From Glaciecola sp. KUL10 (GTDB taxonomy: Bacteria; Pseudomonadota; Gammaproteobacteria; Enterobacterales; Alteromonadaceae), in NCBI RefSeq assembly GCF_003203515.1, contig NZ_BGNG01000010.1, forward strand, positions 59,460 through 123,459: a DNA stretch of 64,000 nucleotides, read 5' to 3'. Positions 1-8,725 of this stretch are shown here, piece by piece. The notes beneath the pieces were generated by a model. That model saw only the letters and a list, made by a program, of their open reading frames with translations, ran no database searches and was not told the origin of the DNA. Within the stretch, counting starts at the first letter, position 1, and every line of letters starts with the position of its first letter. A program made the translations under genes and the position numbers.

Positions 1-1
1 T

Positions 2-748
2 GCTATAACGATAGTCAATGATTTCATCCGAAATCCAAATCAAGCAAAGTTCCAAGATAGTGCTTGGGAGCAAGGCAGTATCTCTTCTCATGCCAATGCA
101 GCAGAAAATGAGGCTTCGAGCAGTGCAAAAGTACTTTATGAATTTAAACGCACGCCGTTTACCTTCATTGTATTAGCCCTTTGTAGCCTTGTTTTCATCG
201 TCAGCTTTTTAGGCTATTTACCGCTAATGGGAGCATTGTTGGAAATACGCCCCTTGGGCGAACTATTGCAAACACACCAATGGTGGCGTTTAGTTGGCCC
301 TAACTTTTTGCATTTTTCATTTATGCATATTGCGTTTAATTTGGTGTGGTGGTGGATGTTGGGAAGGCAACTTGAAATTTCATTTGGCACCAGTGCAATT
401 ATCATATTCTTTTTTATTGCCAGTTTGTTTGCCAATGTATCTCAGTTAATTGTTTCTGGCCCTAATTTTGGTGGTTTATCAGGCATCGTATACGCACTTG
501 TTGGTTTTGTATGGTGGATAGGGTTTTTGCGACCTACTTGGTTGATTTCATTGCCAAACAACGTGATTTATTTTTTGTTAGGCTGGTTGATAATCGGTTA
601 CTTCGAAATTTTGTGGGTTAATATGGCGAATGAAGCACACACATTTGGGTTGATGTCAGGTTGTCTGATGGCCCTCATTATTCATTTAGGCACCCCAAAA
701 AAAATAGTAAGGTGGATAAAGATTAACCACCCTGTCTTAAGAATTTAG
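2..748 (+). CDS. glpG: Rhomboid intramembrane serine protease, 5'-truncated
   Basis: The reading frame is already open at the window edge and runs to the stop at 746-748, so the N-terminal cytoplasmic part is cut off. The visible part has several hydrophobic helices, an H-x3-N motif (HIAFN), the catalytic serine in GLSG and the catalytic histidine in NEAHTFG. These are the rhomboid signatures, and the order and size fit GlpG, which cleaves transmembrane substrates within the inner membrane. The first internal Met (227) is too late to be the true start because a transmembrane segment lies upstream of it in frame. It faces the FliL-like gene and its 3' end overlaps that gene's end by 26 bp. Confidence 0.9.
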   Translation, partial: AITIVNDFIRNPNQAKFQDSAWEQGSISSHANAAENEASSSAKVLYEFKRTPFTFIVLALCSLVFIVSFLGYLPLMGALLEIRPLGELLQTHQWWRLVGPNFLHFSFMHIAFNLVWWWMLGRQLEISFGTSAIIIFFFIASLFANVSQLIVSGPNFGGLSGIVYALVGFVWWIGFLRPTWLISLPNNVIYFLLGWLIIGYFEILWVNMANEAHTFGLMSGCLMALIIHLGTPKKIVRWIKINHPVLRI

Positions 749-1223
749 TAAAAATGATGTTCTTCATCACTTCGTCACCTGTTTCTTTTTTCATGATGTC
801 TTTAAAGGCTTGAAGAAGCGTTCTTCTTATATCTTCTCGTCCGGTTAATGACTTAATTTTGTCTTCTGGTTGGGCACCAATAACCTCAATAGCGGTGGCG
901 CGAAGCAGCGGCATATGATGTTCGATATCTGGTATTTTAGTGGGATCGTCAATCATCATTTCGATGGTAATTCTTACGTAGCCCAGTTTTTTAGCATTAT
1001 CACCTGCGTAATTGGTAATGATGTCTGGCTCTATACCTACATAAGCATAGGCTGGCATCATAGGCGTTGCGTCAGCTTCGTCTTGGGCACTGGCGTGATT
1101 GACGGTAAGCGCTAATAAAATCAACCAAAAAAGTGTCGCCAACTTAAATGTCATGGCTTTAGTGTTTTGTAACAACTCAATATAGCTTGTTGGCGTTGTT
1201 TTATCACTTGCTGTCGATTGCAT
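723..1223 (-). CDS. FliL-like flagellar basal-body-associated protein
   Basis: A 166-residue protein with a short N-terminal tail, one hydrophobic segment at about residues 26-45 and a periplasmic C-terminal domain with the FliL pattern (YVGIEPDIITNY, YVRITIEMMI, then helices ending in IIFTKFLRQ). FliL is an inner-membrane protein around the flagellar stator. A purine-rich AAGGG about 10 bases before the ATG at 1223 favours this start; the Met at 1154, directly before the hydrophobic segment, is the alternative. No other flagellar gene is nearby, so it is an orphan fliL paralogue and its link to flagella is inferred from the family only. Confidence 0.75.
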   Translation of the reverse strand: MQSTASDKTTPTSYIELLQNTKAMTFKLATLFWLILLALTVNHASAQDEADATPMMPAYAYVGIEPDIITNYAGDNAKKLGYVRITIEMMIDDPTKIPDIEHHMPLLRATAIEVIGAQPEDKIKSLTGREDIRRTLLQAFKDIMKKETGDEVMKNIIFTKFLRQGG

Positions 1224-1320
1224 TTACTTTGCCCTTTTATTAGTGCATCAAAACTGCGGTTTTCTATTTTGCTGTGGTAGACTTCTTGTTATCGGTTTTA
1301 ATCACAATTTTCTGAATCTT

Positions 1321-1860
1321 TTGTCTCAAGAATATAGTTTTCCTGTGGGGTTAAGTGCAAATTGGGTCAATCCTACGCAACTCAAACCCCAGCAGTCGTT
1401 ATTAAATGACTGGTTGCTTAACACCGGCTCATTAACCGAACGCCTTCAGGCCAATTCAAGCCAGTTTGCTGTACAAGTCATTGGACAGAAAAAACTAGTG
1501 CCAGATAGCAGCGAGGCGAGACTCTTACCTGATTTACACAAGTACGAGTGGCAAATTCGAGAAGTTGTTTTATATGGAGATAATCAACCCTGGGTATATG
1601 CGCGTTCTGTGCTGCCTGATTTTTTGTGCTCTACTAAATGGGCGGGTCTTGGTACTCAGCCCTTAGGACAGCGCATATTTAATGACGATCAGTTTGTTAG
1701 AAGTGGATTTGAGATCGCTAAATTAGCATGTAATCCGATCAACCCAATACAAAAACAGACATTGTGGGCGAGGCGTTCAGTCTTTACTATGGAAGCGTAT
1801 CACTTACTTGTCGCCGAAGTTTTCTTACCAAACTGTCCCGCTTATCGATCTGGTGCTTAA
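1321..1860 (+). CDS. ubiC: Chorismate lyase (chorismate to 4-hydroxybenzoate + pyruvate)
   Basis: First committed step of ubiquinone synthesis, in the cytosol. Family features visible are the GSLTERLQ segment, the EWQIREVVLYG strand, WVYARSVLPD and a C-terminal LWARRSVF segment, in the UbiC order. The start is unclear. The frame is open from a GTG at 1243, but that would leave only 19 bases to the divergent FliL-like gene and add about 26 residues absent from the family. A TTG at 1321 (179 aa) or GTG at 1345 (171 aa) matches the usual length of about 165-180. Its TAA shares one base with the ATG of ubiA, so the two are translationally coupled. Confidence 0.85.
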   Translation: MSQEYSFPVGLSANWVNPTQLKPQQSLLNDWLLNTGSLTERLQANSSQFAVQVIGQKKLVPDSSEARLLPDLHKYEWQIREVVLYGDNQPWVYARSVLPDFLCSTKWAGLGTQPLGQRIFNDDQFVRSGFEIAKLACNPINPIQKQTLWARRSVFTMEAYHLLVAEVFLPNCPAYRSGA

Positions 1861-2729
1861 TGCTACTCTTAAAATGGAAAAATAGACGTGCCTATTGGCG
1901 CTTAATGCGGGCGGATAAGCCAATTGGTATTTACTTGCTATTGTGGCCGACCATGTGGGCTTTACTACTTGCCTCTTCCGGCTACCCACCGTGGGACATA
2001 ACACTGATATTTATGTTAGGGGTAATTGTGATGAGAAGTGCAGGTTGTGTCATCAATGATTATGCCGATCGAAACGTTGATGGTGGCGTGGCACGCACAA
2101 AAACACGCCCTCTTGTTAGTGGAGAGGTTACGCCAAGAGAAGCGCTTCAATTATTCGCTTTATTGATACTAATCGCGTTTGGGCTGGTGCTTATGCTCAA
2201 TTGGCAAACGATTCTGCTATCAGTAGGAGCACTGGTTCTGGCGAGTATTTATCCTTTTATGAAGCGCTACACTCATTTACCTCAAGTATTTTTGGGCGCT
2301 GCATTTAGTTGGGCGATACCGATGGCGTTTATGGCTATCACGCTCTCTTTACCGGCATGGATATGGCTACTCTACGCCGCAAACCTTTGTTGGACAGTGG
2401 CATATGACACTCAATATGCAATCGTTGATAGAGAAGATGACTTGAAGGTCGGCATAAAATCAAGTGCTATATTGTTTGGCAGATATGATTTGTTTGTAAT
2501 AGCGCTTTTACAAGGGGGAACGATTGCCTTGATGGCAATAGTTGCCCAGGCGCAGCAATTGAATTTGTTTTTTTATATCGCTTTGGTGGGTGCTGCATTG
2601 ATGTTTGTTAAGCAAGCATTTCAGACACGGACAAGAAATAGAGACGCTTGCTTTAAAGCATTTCTAGAAAATCACGTCATCGGAATGATAATCGCGATTG
2701 GTATAGCAGCGAGTTATTGGAGCCCTTAA
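1860..2729 (+). CDS. ubiA: 4-hydroxybenzoate octaprenyltransferase
   Basis: A 289-residue polytopic membrane prenyltransferase that joins a polyprenyl chain to 4-hydroxybenzoate, the product of the preceding gene. The two Mg-diphosphate motifs are present: NDYADRNVDGG with TKTRPL after it, and DREDDLKVGIKS near residue 190. Length agrees with E. coli UbiA (290). An upstream in-frame ATG at 1764 lies inside ubiC and is rejected because the TAATG junction at 1858-1862 gives the family length and direct coupling. Confidence 0.95.
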   Translation: MLLLKWKNRRAYWRLMRADKPIGIYLLLWPTMWALLLASSGYPPWDITLIFMLGVIVMRSAGCVINDYADRNVDGGVARTKTRPLVSGEVTPREALQLFALLILIAFGLVLMLNWQTILLSVGALVLASIYPFMKRYTHLPQVFLGAAFSWAIPMAFMAITLSLPAWIWLLYAANLCWTVAYDTQYAIVDREDDLKVGIKSSAILFGRYDLFVIALLQGGTIALMAIVAQAQQLNLFFYIALVGAALMFVKQAFQTRTRNRDACFKAFLENHVIGMIIAIGIAASYWSP

Positions 2730-2742
2730 AAAGCGCTGATGA

Positions 2743-2997
2743 TTATTCGCTGTCTTCTTGTTTTGGCTCTAACGCGGCTATTCTTGCCTCCAAAGCTTCA
2801 ATCTTTTCGCGAGTACGAATTAAGACCTGACTTTGTACATCAAACTCTTCACGAGTCACAAAGTCTAATTTGGAAAGCTGGGTTTGAAGGTTTTGTTTGA
2901 CCTTGGTTTCAACTTCATCAGCCATTGATTTAAGACCAGGTGGGATCGCATCTGAGATGTTTTTTGCAATTTCTTCAAGTTTTTTTGGATCTAACAT
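2743..2997 (-). CDS. ubiK: Ubiquinone biosynthesis accessory factor UbiK (BMFP/YqiC family)
   Basis: An 84-residue protein with an amphipathic N-terminal region (LDPKKLEEIAKNISDAIP), a central FVTREEFDVQSQVL segment and a C-terminal coiled coil (TREKIEALEARIAALE). This is the BMFP layout. UbiK is a membrane-associated accessory factor that works with UbiJ in the soluble Ubi complex. It converges on ubiA with 13 bases between the stops, which fits a local ubiquinone gene group. Confidence 0.9.
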   Translation of the reverse strand: MLDPKKLEEIAKNISDAIPPGLKSMADEVETKVKQNLQTQLSKLDFVTREEFDVQSQVLIRTREKIEALEARIAALEPKQEDSE

Positions 2998-3196
2998 TTT
3001 TTATCCTGTGTTCTTAATCGGTTAGCTGATAAAGCTCGGTTGAAGCATATCTAGTTTGATTTTATCACTCAAGCTAGATTAAAGCAGATTAAAAAAGCAT
3101 TGTCCTGTCTGAGTTTGTTATAATTTGTTGCTGCACTGATAGCTAGCGTCTTTTTTGACAACTATTAATATCTTCATTCTATTGGAAACTGAATAA

Positions 3197-5203
3197 ATGC
3201 GCCTTAATCCTGCCCAACAACAAGCCGTTGAATATGTCTCTGGTCCTTGTCTTGTTCTTGCCGGTGCGGGTAGTGGTAAAACACGCGTCATTACAAATAA
3301 GATTGCTTATTTAGTGAGAGAGTGTGGGTATAAAGCGTCACAAATAGCAGCGGTGACATTCACTAATAAAGCTGCGCGCGAAATGAAAGAACGCGTTGGA
3401 CAAACACTAGGAAAAAAAGAAGCTCGGGGGTTAAAAGTCAGCACGTTTCATACCCTTGGCTTATCTATAATTAAAAAACACGTTACCGTTTTGGGATACA
3501 AAGCTGGCTTCTCTTTATTTGACGATAAAGATACTTTTGCTCTGATTAAAGATTTAAGTGATGAACTGTACGATGGTGATAAAGACGCTATTTCGGCAGT
3601 AGTGCGTTCAATATCAAATTGGAAGAATGATTTGATATTACCTGAGCAGGCAAAAGTACAATCGAAAGATGCTCTTCAGTCAGAGCATGCGCAGTTTTAT
3701 GAGCGTTACACTTCTCATATGAAAGCTTATAATGCAATGGATTTTGATGACCTCATCATGCTGCCCACTCTTTTACTGAAGCACAATGAAAGTGTCAGAG
3801 AAAAGTGGCAAATGATGCTCAAATACTTATTGGTTGATGAGTATCAAGACACTAATACAAGTCAATATGATTTGATCAAGTTACTGGTCGGGCAACGCGC
3901 AAGGTTTACCGTTGTGGGAGATGATGATCAGTCTATCTACTCTTGGCGGGGAGCAAGACCACAAAACTTAGTTTTGTTGCAAAGCGACTTTCCGAAACTA
4001 AAACTCATCAAGTTAGAGCAAAATTATCGCTCTTCTGGGCGCATATTACACAACGCCAATATACTGATTCAAAATAATCCTCACGTGTATGATAAAAAGC
4101 TTTTTTCCGAATTGGACTATGGCGAAAAGCTAAAAGTACTCGTTGCTAAAAATGAAGAACATGAGGCTGAAAAAGTCGTCGCTGAACTAATGGCTCATCG
4201 TTTCATGAACAATACTCAATATAAAGACTATGCGTTCTTGTACCGTGGCAATCATCAATCTCGTTTGTTTGAGAAGGTGTTAATGAGCAACCGTATACCA
4301 TACAAAATCAGTGGCGGTATGTCGTTTTTTGGGCGTTCAGAGGTTAAGGATATCATGGCGTATCTTCGTTTGCTGGTTAATCAAGATGATGACAATGCCT
4401 TATTACGGATAATTAATACACCTAGCCGAGGTATCGGTCGAGCAACACTTGAAAAAATAGGGCATTTTTCTAATGCAAATAAACTGACGCTTTTCGAAGC
4501 GGCTTGTCATGATGGGCTCAGCTCTATTTTAACCGGTAAGTCTTTACAGTCTGTTCAGCAATTTACACGGTGGGTAGTTGAAGCTTCTGACAACGCACAA
4601 AGAGGTGACACTATCGCTGTGATACGTGACTTTATTAAAACGATGGGTTATGAAGAGTGGTTATATGAGACTAGCACTAGCCCCAAAGCCGCTGAAATGG
4701 CGATGGCAAACGTTAGTACTTTGTTTGGTTGGATCGCGGATATGCTAAAAGGAGGCGATTTAGATCCTCCAATGACCTTGCCAGAAATAATCAACCGTTT
4801 GATATTGAGAGATATGATGGAACGGTCTGAAGATGACGCCGAAGCGGATCAGGTTCAGCTAATGACTCTACATGCTTCAAAAGGTTTGGAATTTCCCTAC
4901 GTTTATATGGTCGGCATGGAAGAAGGCTTGCTTCCCCATCAAAGTAGCATTGATGAAGATAATATCGAAGAAGAACGCAGACTTGCATATGTGGGCATTA
5001 CACGCGCCCAAAAAGAGCTTGTGTTTAGTATTGCACGTGAGCGCCGTCAGTTTGGTGAGGTAATCGAACCCGAACCCAGTCGCTTTTTATATGAACTTCC
5101 TCAGGATGATGTTGAATGGGAATGGACTAAGAAAAAGCAGACTAAAGAAGAACGGCAAGAAAAAAGCAGTCAAGCGATTGCAAATCTAAAGAATCTTCTA
5201 TGA
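3197..5203 (+). CDS. rep: ATP-dependent DNA helicase Rep (SF1A)
   Basis: A 668-residue superfamily 1 helicase, nearly the length of E. coli Rep (673), that unwinds 3'-5' and helps forks pass protein blocks. Visible motifs are Q motif/N-terminus ([12 protein letters not shown]), Walker A GAGSGKT, motif Ia TFTNKAA, motif [10 protein letters not shown], motif [16 protein letters not shown], motif IV EQNYRSS, motif [13 protein letters not shown] and motif [15 protein letters not shown]. The C-terminal lysine-rich tail is typical. It stands alone and converges on the GGDEF/EAL gene, with 4 bases between the stops. Confidence 0.97.
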   Translation: MRLNPAQQQAVEYVSGPCLVLAGAGSGKTRVITNKIAYLVRECGYKASQIAAVTFTNKAAREMKERVGQTLGKKEARGLKVSTFHTLGLSIIKKHVTVLGYKAGFSLFDDKDTFALIKDLSDELYDGDKDAISAVVRSISNWKNDLILPEQAKVQSKDALQSEHAQFYERYTSHMKAYNAMDFDDLIMLPTLLLKHNESVREKWQMMLKYLLVDEYQDTNTSQYDLIKLLVGQRARFTVVGDDDQSIYSWRGARPQNLVLLQSDFPKLKLIKLEQNYRSSGRILHNANILIQNNPHVYDKKLFSELDYGEKLKVLVAKNEEHEAEKVVAELMAHRFMNNTQYKDYAFLYRGNHQSRLFEKVLMSNRIPYKISGGMSFFGRSEVKDIMAYLRLLVNQDDDNALLRIINTPSRGIGRATLEKIGHFSNANKLTLFEAACHDGLSSILTGKSLQSVQQFTRWVVEASDNAQRGDTIAVIRDFIKTMGYEEWLYETSTSPKAAEMAMANVSTLFGWIADMLKGGDLDPPMTLPEIINRLILRDMMERSEDDAEADQVQLMTLHASKGLEFPYVYMVGMEEGLLPHQSSIDEDNIEEERRLAYVGITRAQKELVFSIARERRQFGEVIEPEPSRFLYELPQDDVEWEWTKKKQTKEERQEKSSQAIANLKNLL

Positions 5204-5207
5204 CCAC

Positions 5208-7844
5208 CTAAGAATCAGATGATAAAGCGTCATTTGGTGATTGGTCTAAATTGCCTTCGATTTCGACGTCTATTGTCTCACCCAATAAAGCACCAACACC
5301 ATATTCGCAGCCCATTTCGATTAGCGTGTCTAGTTTTTGCTGGCTGTTTATACCTTCGGCAATCACGGTTAATCCAGACTTTCTTGCAACGATAATTACC
5401 GACTCAATAAACTTAAAGTTTTTACTAGAGCGGGTGAGTGAATTAACGAAACGCTCATCTATTTTTATTAAATCGTAGGGATATGAAAACAAAAAGTTTA
5501 AAGATGCACTGCCGCTTCCAAAGTTATCCAATACTAAGCCAAAGCCGTTTCGTTTTAGTTTCTTAAGAGCAGGAATAATAAACTGGGAACGATTACTCAG
5601 TGCACTTTCAGAAAAGGCCAGCAGTAATTTATGAGACTCAAAGCCACACGAAGATACAGAGTTGATTAACTGAGAAATTAATCCCGGTTGCATCAAATGC
5701 TCCACAGACAAACTCACGCCGATTCTATCATTGGCTTTTGTTTTATCATTGCCCCATTCGGCTAACAGCTTACAGGCACCATCAAGCAAGAACTGATTGA
5801 GTTGCAAGGTCAAGCCACATTGCTCAACAATCTGCCAAAACTGCTCTTTATTGATATCGCCAAAGCTAGCATGGTGCCAGTTGATTGCGCACTCATAATA
5901 GAGTATTTCTTGAGTAGTTAAATTAACAACTGGTTTAAGCACACAATCAAACTCTTTGGCTTTGAGCGCTTTTCTAAATGCAGACTCTAGTTGAATATCT
6001 TCTAAAAGGCGCTCACGCATACTCTTGTCAAAGGTAACGTAACGGCCGCGGCCAAGGCTTTTCGCTTGATACATCGCCGCGTCAGCGTCACGTAGTACTT
6101 CTTCAGCTGTAATATATGTACTATTAAGGTGTGCAATACCAACACTGGCACCAGAGTACATTTCTTTGCCTTCTAATTTGAAAGGCGCGGAAACTGAACT
6201 GATCACACGTGATGCTACTTCTTCGATGGCCTTGATATCAGTGAAGCTATCAACCAAAATGACGAATTCATCGCCGCCAAGTCTAGCGAGTAAGTCATGG
6301 CCTCGCTTACACATTCCGACACGCCTTGCCACCTCAACCAAAAACTCATCTCCAGCATGATGGCCTAAGGTGTCATTTATGACTTTAAATCTATCGAGAT
6401 CGATAAACAGCACTGCAAACTGATTTTCAGGGTGACGCCGTTTATTAGCAATTGCTAGCTCCAAACGGCTCATAAACATCGCGCGATTTGGTAGATCGGT
6501 GAGGGCATCGTGATGCGCATCATGAATCAACTTGAGTTCGATTTCTTTTCGTTGTTCGATTTGCTTTTTCAGGTACTGATTGGTTTCATGTAACTCTTCG
6601 GTGCGCTCTTGCACTTTCTCACTGAGTTGTTTGTTGTATTCTTTAAGCGCTCTTGCACTCGCTCTTCGTTCCATTGCCACTGCTATGTGGTGAGATACAA
6701 AGCGTAAAATTTCGAGGTCTTTTTGTGTATAGTCTTGGCCTTTGCCATACGTTTGTACTGCAATCACGCCTTGGACTTCATTGTCGATCATCAATGGAGA
6801 GCCCAGCCAAGAATTGCCATATTTGAGCATGTTATCCGCAACTTTTCGGTCTATTTCACCTTCATTTGCCAACTCGCCTATACGATGTTTGTCGACTAGC
6901 GATGCCTCGCCTCGCCTAATAATATATTCACTCAGACCTAAGCTTAGCTTACGTTCTTCAACAGTCTCATTGATTTCGTCACTAAAATAAGGAAAGCGCA
7001 AGCCATCTTTTTCTTCGTTTAAAACCGCGACATAACAGTTAGGTGCACTAATAAGGCCTGCAAGAATTTCGTGGAGTTTGGTATAAAAACTCTCGAAGTC
7101 TTCGTCGACGGTGGAAGACAACTCAGAAATCTGGAAGAGCGCTTGTTGAAGCTTTTCAACCTTTTGTCTCTCTAATATTTCCTCTTGTAGGTCTTCGTTA
7201 ATTCGACGAAGTTGTTTTGTACGCTCTCTTATTGTGCGCTCGGTGTGCTCTCTGCTCTTGACGCGATCGACGGTTGTGACGATATGCTGTGATATGAAAG
7301 ACAGGACTTCGAAATCATCGTGATTATATCTCACAGCATCGTGATAGCTTTGAACAACCACGGCCCCTATGACTTCTTCACTTCGTTTTAAAGGAACACC
7401 AATCAAATCGACAGGCGGCGTTCCAAGAATAGTAATACCTTTATCTGCTTTTATTTCTTCGATATTCTCTTTAGTTACAATAAGAGAATCGCCTGACTTT
7501 AGAATGTAGCCAGTGATGCCGCTTAATAATTTTTCTATTGGAATACTTTTAACAACGTCTTCGTCTTTTTGATCAACAAAATAAGCGAAGTCAACCTTTG
7601 CGTTTGGTTTATCATAAAAAGCAACATAGAAGTTGTCGGCGGTAATGAACCCTGAGACTATTTCGTGGACAGTTTTGTAGAGGCGCTCCAAATTACTTGC
7701 AGAGCTTGCAAGTTCGCTAATTTGGAAAAGAGCAGATTGAATTTTCTCTGCTCTTTTATATTTTTCAGTCAACTCTTGAAGCTGAGGAATGAGCTCTCTC
7801 AGTTCAGCTTCAGTTAAATCGCCTATTTTTTGATGATCCGCCAT
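5208..7844 (-). CDS. GAF-GAF-GGDEF-EAL signalling protein, degraded EAL domain
   Basis: An 878-residue soluble protein. Two GAF sensor domains (about 40-190 and 245-395) are each followed by a coiled coil; then a GGDEF domain (about 445-605, motif LGGDEFV intact near 523) and an EAL-like domain (about 625-860). The cyclase half looks active. The EAL half lacks key residues: the EAL triad reads ECA, the NxS strand reads SLS, the second metal-binding Glu region reads LLAFSES and the DDFGTG loop reads DNFGSG. It is therefore predicted not to hydrolyse c-di-GMP and may act as a binding or regulatory domain. A GAGG eight bases upstream supports the ATG at 7844. Confidence 0.9.
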   Translation of the reverse strand: MADHQKIGDLTEAELRELIPQLQELTEKYKRAEKIQSALFQISELASSASNLERLYKTVHEIVSGFITADNFYVAFYDKPNAKVDFAYFVDQKDEDVVKSIPIEKLLSGITGYILKSGDSLIVTKENIEEIKADKGITILGTPPVDLIGVPLKRSEEVIGAVVVQSYHDAVRYNHDDFEVLSFISQHIVTTVDRVKSREHTERTIRERTKQLRRINEDLQEEILERQKVEKLQQALFQISELSSTVDEDFESFYTKLHEILAGLISAPNCYVAVLNEEKDGLRFPYFSDEINETVEERKLSLGLSEYIIRRGEASLVDKHRIGELANEGEIDRKVADNMLKYGNSWLGSPLMIDNEVQGVIAVQTYGKGQDYTQKDLEILRFVSHHIAVAMERRASARALKEYNKQLSEKVQERTEELHETNQYLKKQIEQRKEIELKLIHDAHHDALTDLPNRAMFMSRLELAIANKRRHPENQFAVLFIDLDRFKVINDTLGHHAGDEFLVEVARRVGMCKRGHDLLARLGGDEFVILVDSFTDIKAIEEVASRVISSVSAPFKLEGKEMYSGASVGIAHLNSTYITAEEVLRDADAAMYQAKSLGRGRYVTFDKSMRERLLEDIQLESAFRKALKAKEFDCVLKPVVNLTTQEILYYECAINWHHASFGDINKEQFWQIVEQCGLTLQLNQFLLDGACKLLAEWGNDKTKANDRIGVSLSVEHLMQPGLISQLINSVSSCGFESHKLLLAFSESALSNRSQFIIPALKKLKRNGFGLVLDNFGSGSASLNFLFSYPYDLIKIDERFVNSLTRSSKNFKFIESVIIVARKSGLTVIAEGINSQQKLDTLIEMGCEYGVGALLGETIDVEIEGNLDQSPNDALSSDS

Positions 7845-7903
7845 CTATCCTCAAATATGGTTTAGTATCACTAATACACTGTCGATAGGCGGTATCTTGT
7901 AAC

Positions 7904-8305
7904 TTAAATGCCTTCGATCATATACTCGATTGCAGCTTTAATATCGTCTTCAGTGCAATCACCGCATGTTCCCATGGGAGGCATTGCATTGATCCCGTTA
8001 ACTGCGTTTTTCCAAACTTGGTCAAACCCTTTTTCATCTAAGCGAGGTTGCCAATCAGCAGCGTCTTTGAGCTTGGGAGCACCAAGTACACCTGATGTGT
8101 GGCAAGCGACGCACGCTTGATTATATATATCGGCACCAGAGCGAGGTCCTGCAGCTGCTGCAGGAGCAGCGCCAGCAACATGTACCTTACCTACCGGTTT
8201 AATTCGGTTCTTTATGTCTTCTTCGGTCATATCTTGCGCGTTTACAGCTGCTCCAATAAGCATAGCAGTTGAAATGCCCAATACAGATAATCTTTTATAA
8301 TTCAC
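7904..8305 (-). CDS. Cytochrome c5 family protein, periplasmic
   Basis: A 133-residue protein with a Sec signal peptide (cleavage near AVNA) and one haem c site, CVACH. The methionine ligand is in AMPPMG, followed by a CGDC pair that forms the extra disulphide typical of cytochrome c5. A low-complexity Ala/Pro linker (about residues 45-55) separates the signal from the haem domain. It is a small periplasmic electron carrier; its partner cannot be told from context. It lies downstream of a 420-bp gap that also serves the divergent tricorn protease gene. Confidence 0.88.
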   Translation of the reverse strand: MNYKRLSVLGISTAMLIGAAVNAQDMTEEDIKNRIKPVGKVHVAGAAPAAAAGPRSGADIYNQACVACHTSGVLGAPKLKDAADWQPRLDEKGFDQVWKNAVNGINAMPPMGTCGDCTEDDIKAAIEYMIEGI

Positions 8306-8725
8306 AGTTTTACTCCCGCTTAAAGCGTAGACTTTTTACAAATTACCCTGATTATAACGTGAAGCTTGTTCGACACAATAGTTTGTTGTGTACAATCTTG
8401 GTCTTAAAGTAATGTCGGCGATACAGCGGAGTACTTTAGTCAATTTTTAAAGCTCGAAAGGATAAACTACATTCGTAAAATTAAAGTATCGAGTGTGTGT
8501 GTAGAGTATCCGCTCTTATACCAATAGCCCCACTTCATAACGAATAACTTGTCTAGGACTTAAAGCAATTTCTCGGGACATAACATCGCTTTCAAGCTCA
8601 TAAGTATGGAGCGGTTCAGATAATTCCTTCTAATTGACTGTTTTTTATTCATCAACACTGTACAGTAGAGAGAAAGACAGCATCCCCTCTGTTGTTAGTT
8701 CAATTTAGACAAGGAACCGTGGCCC
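8306..8725. other. Intergenic region between cytochrome c5 and tricorn genes
   Basis: A 420-bp non-coding gap between divergent genes, so it should hold both promoters. I see AT-rich stretches and a TTGACT at 8634 that could be a -35 element for the + strand gene, but no -10 at a good distance. No RNA gene or repeat is evident. Confidence 0.5.
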
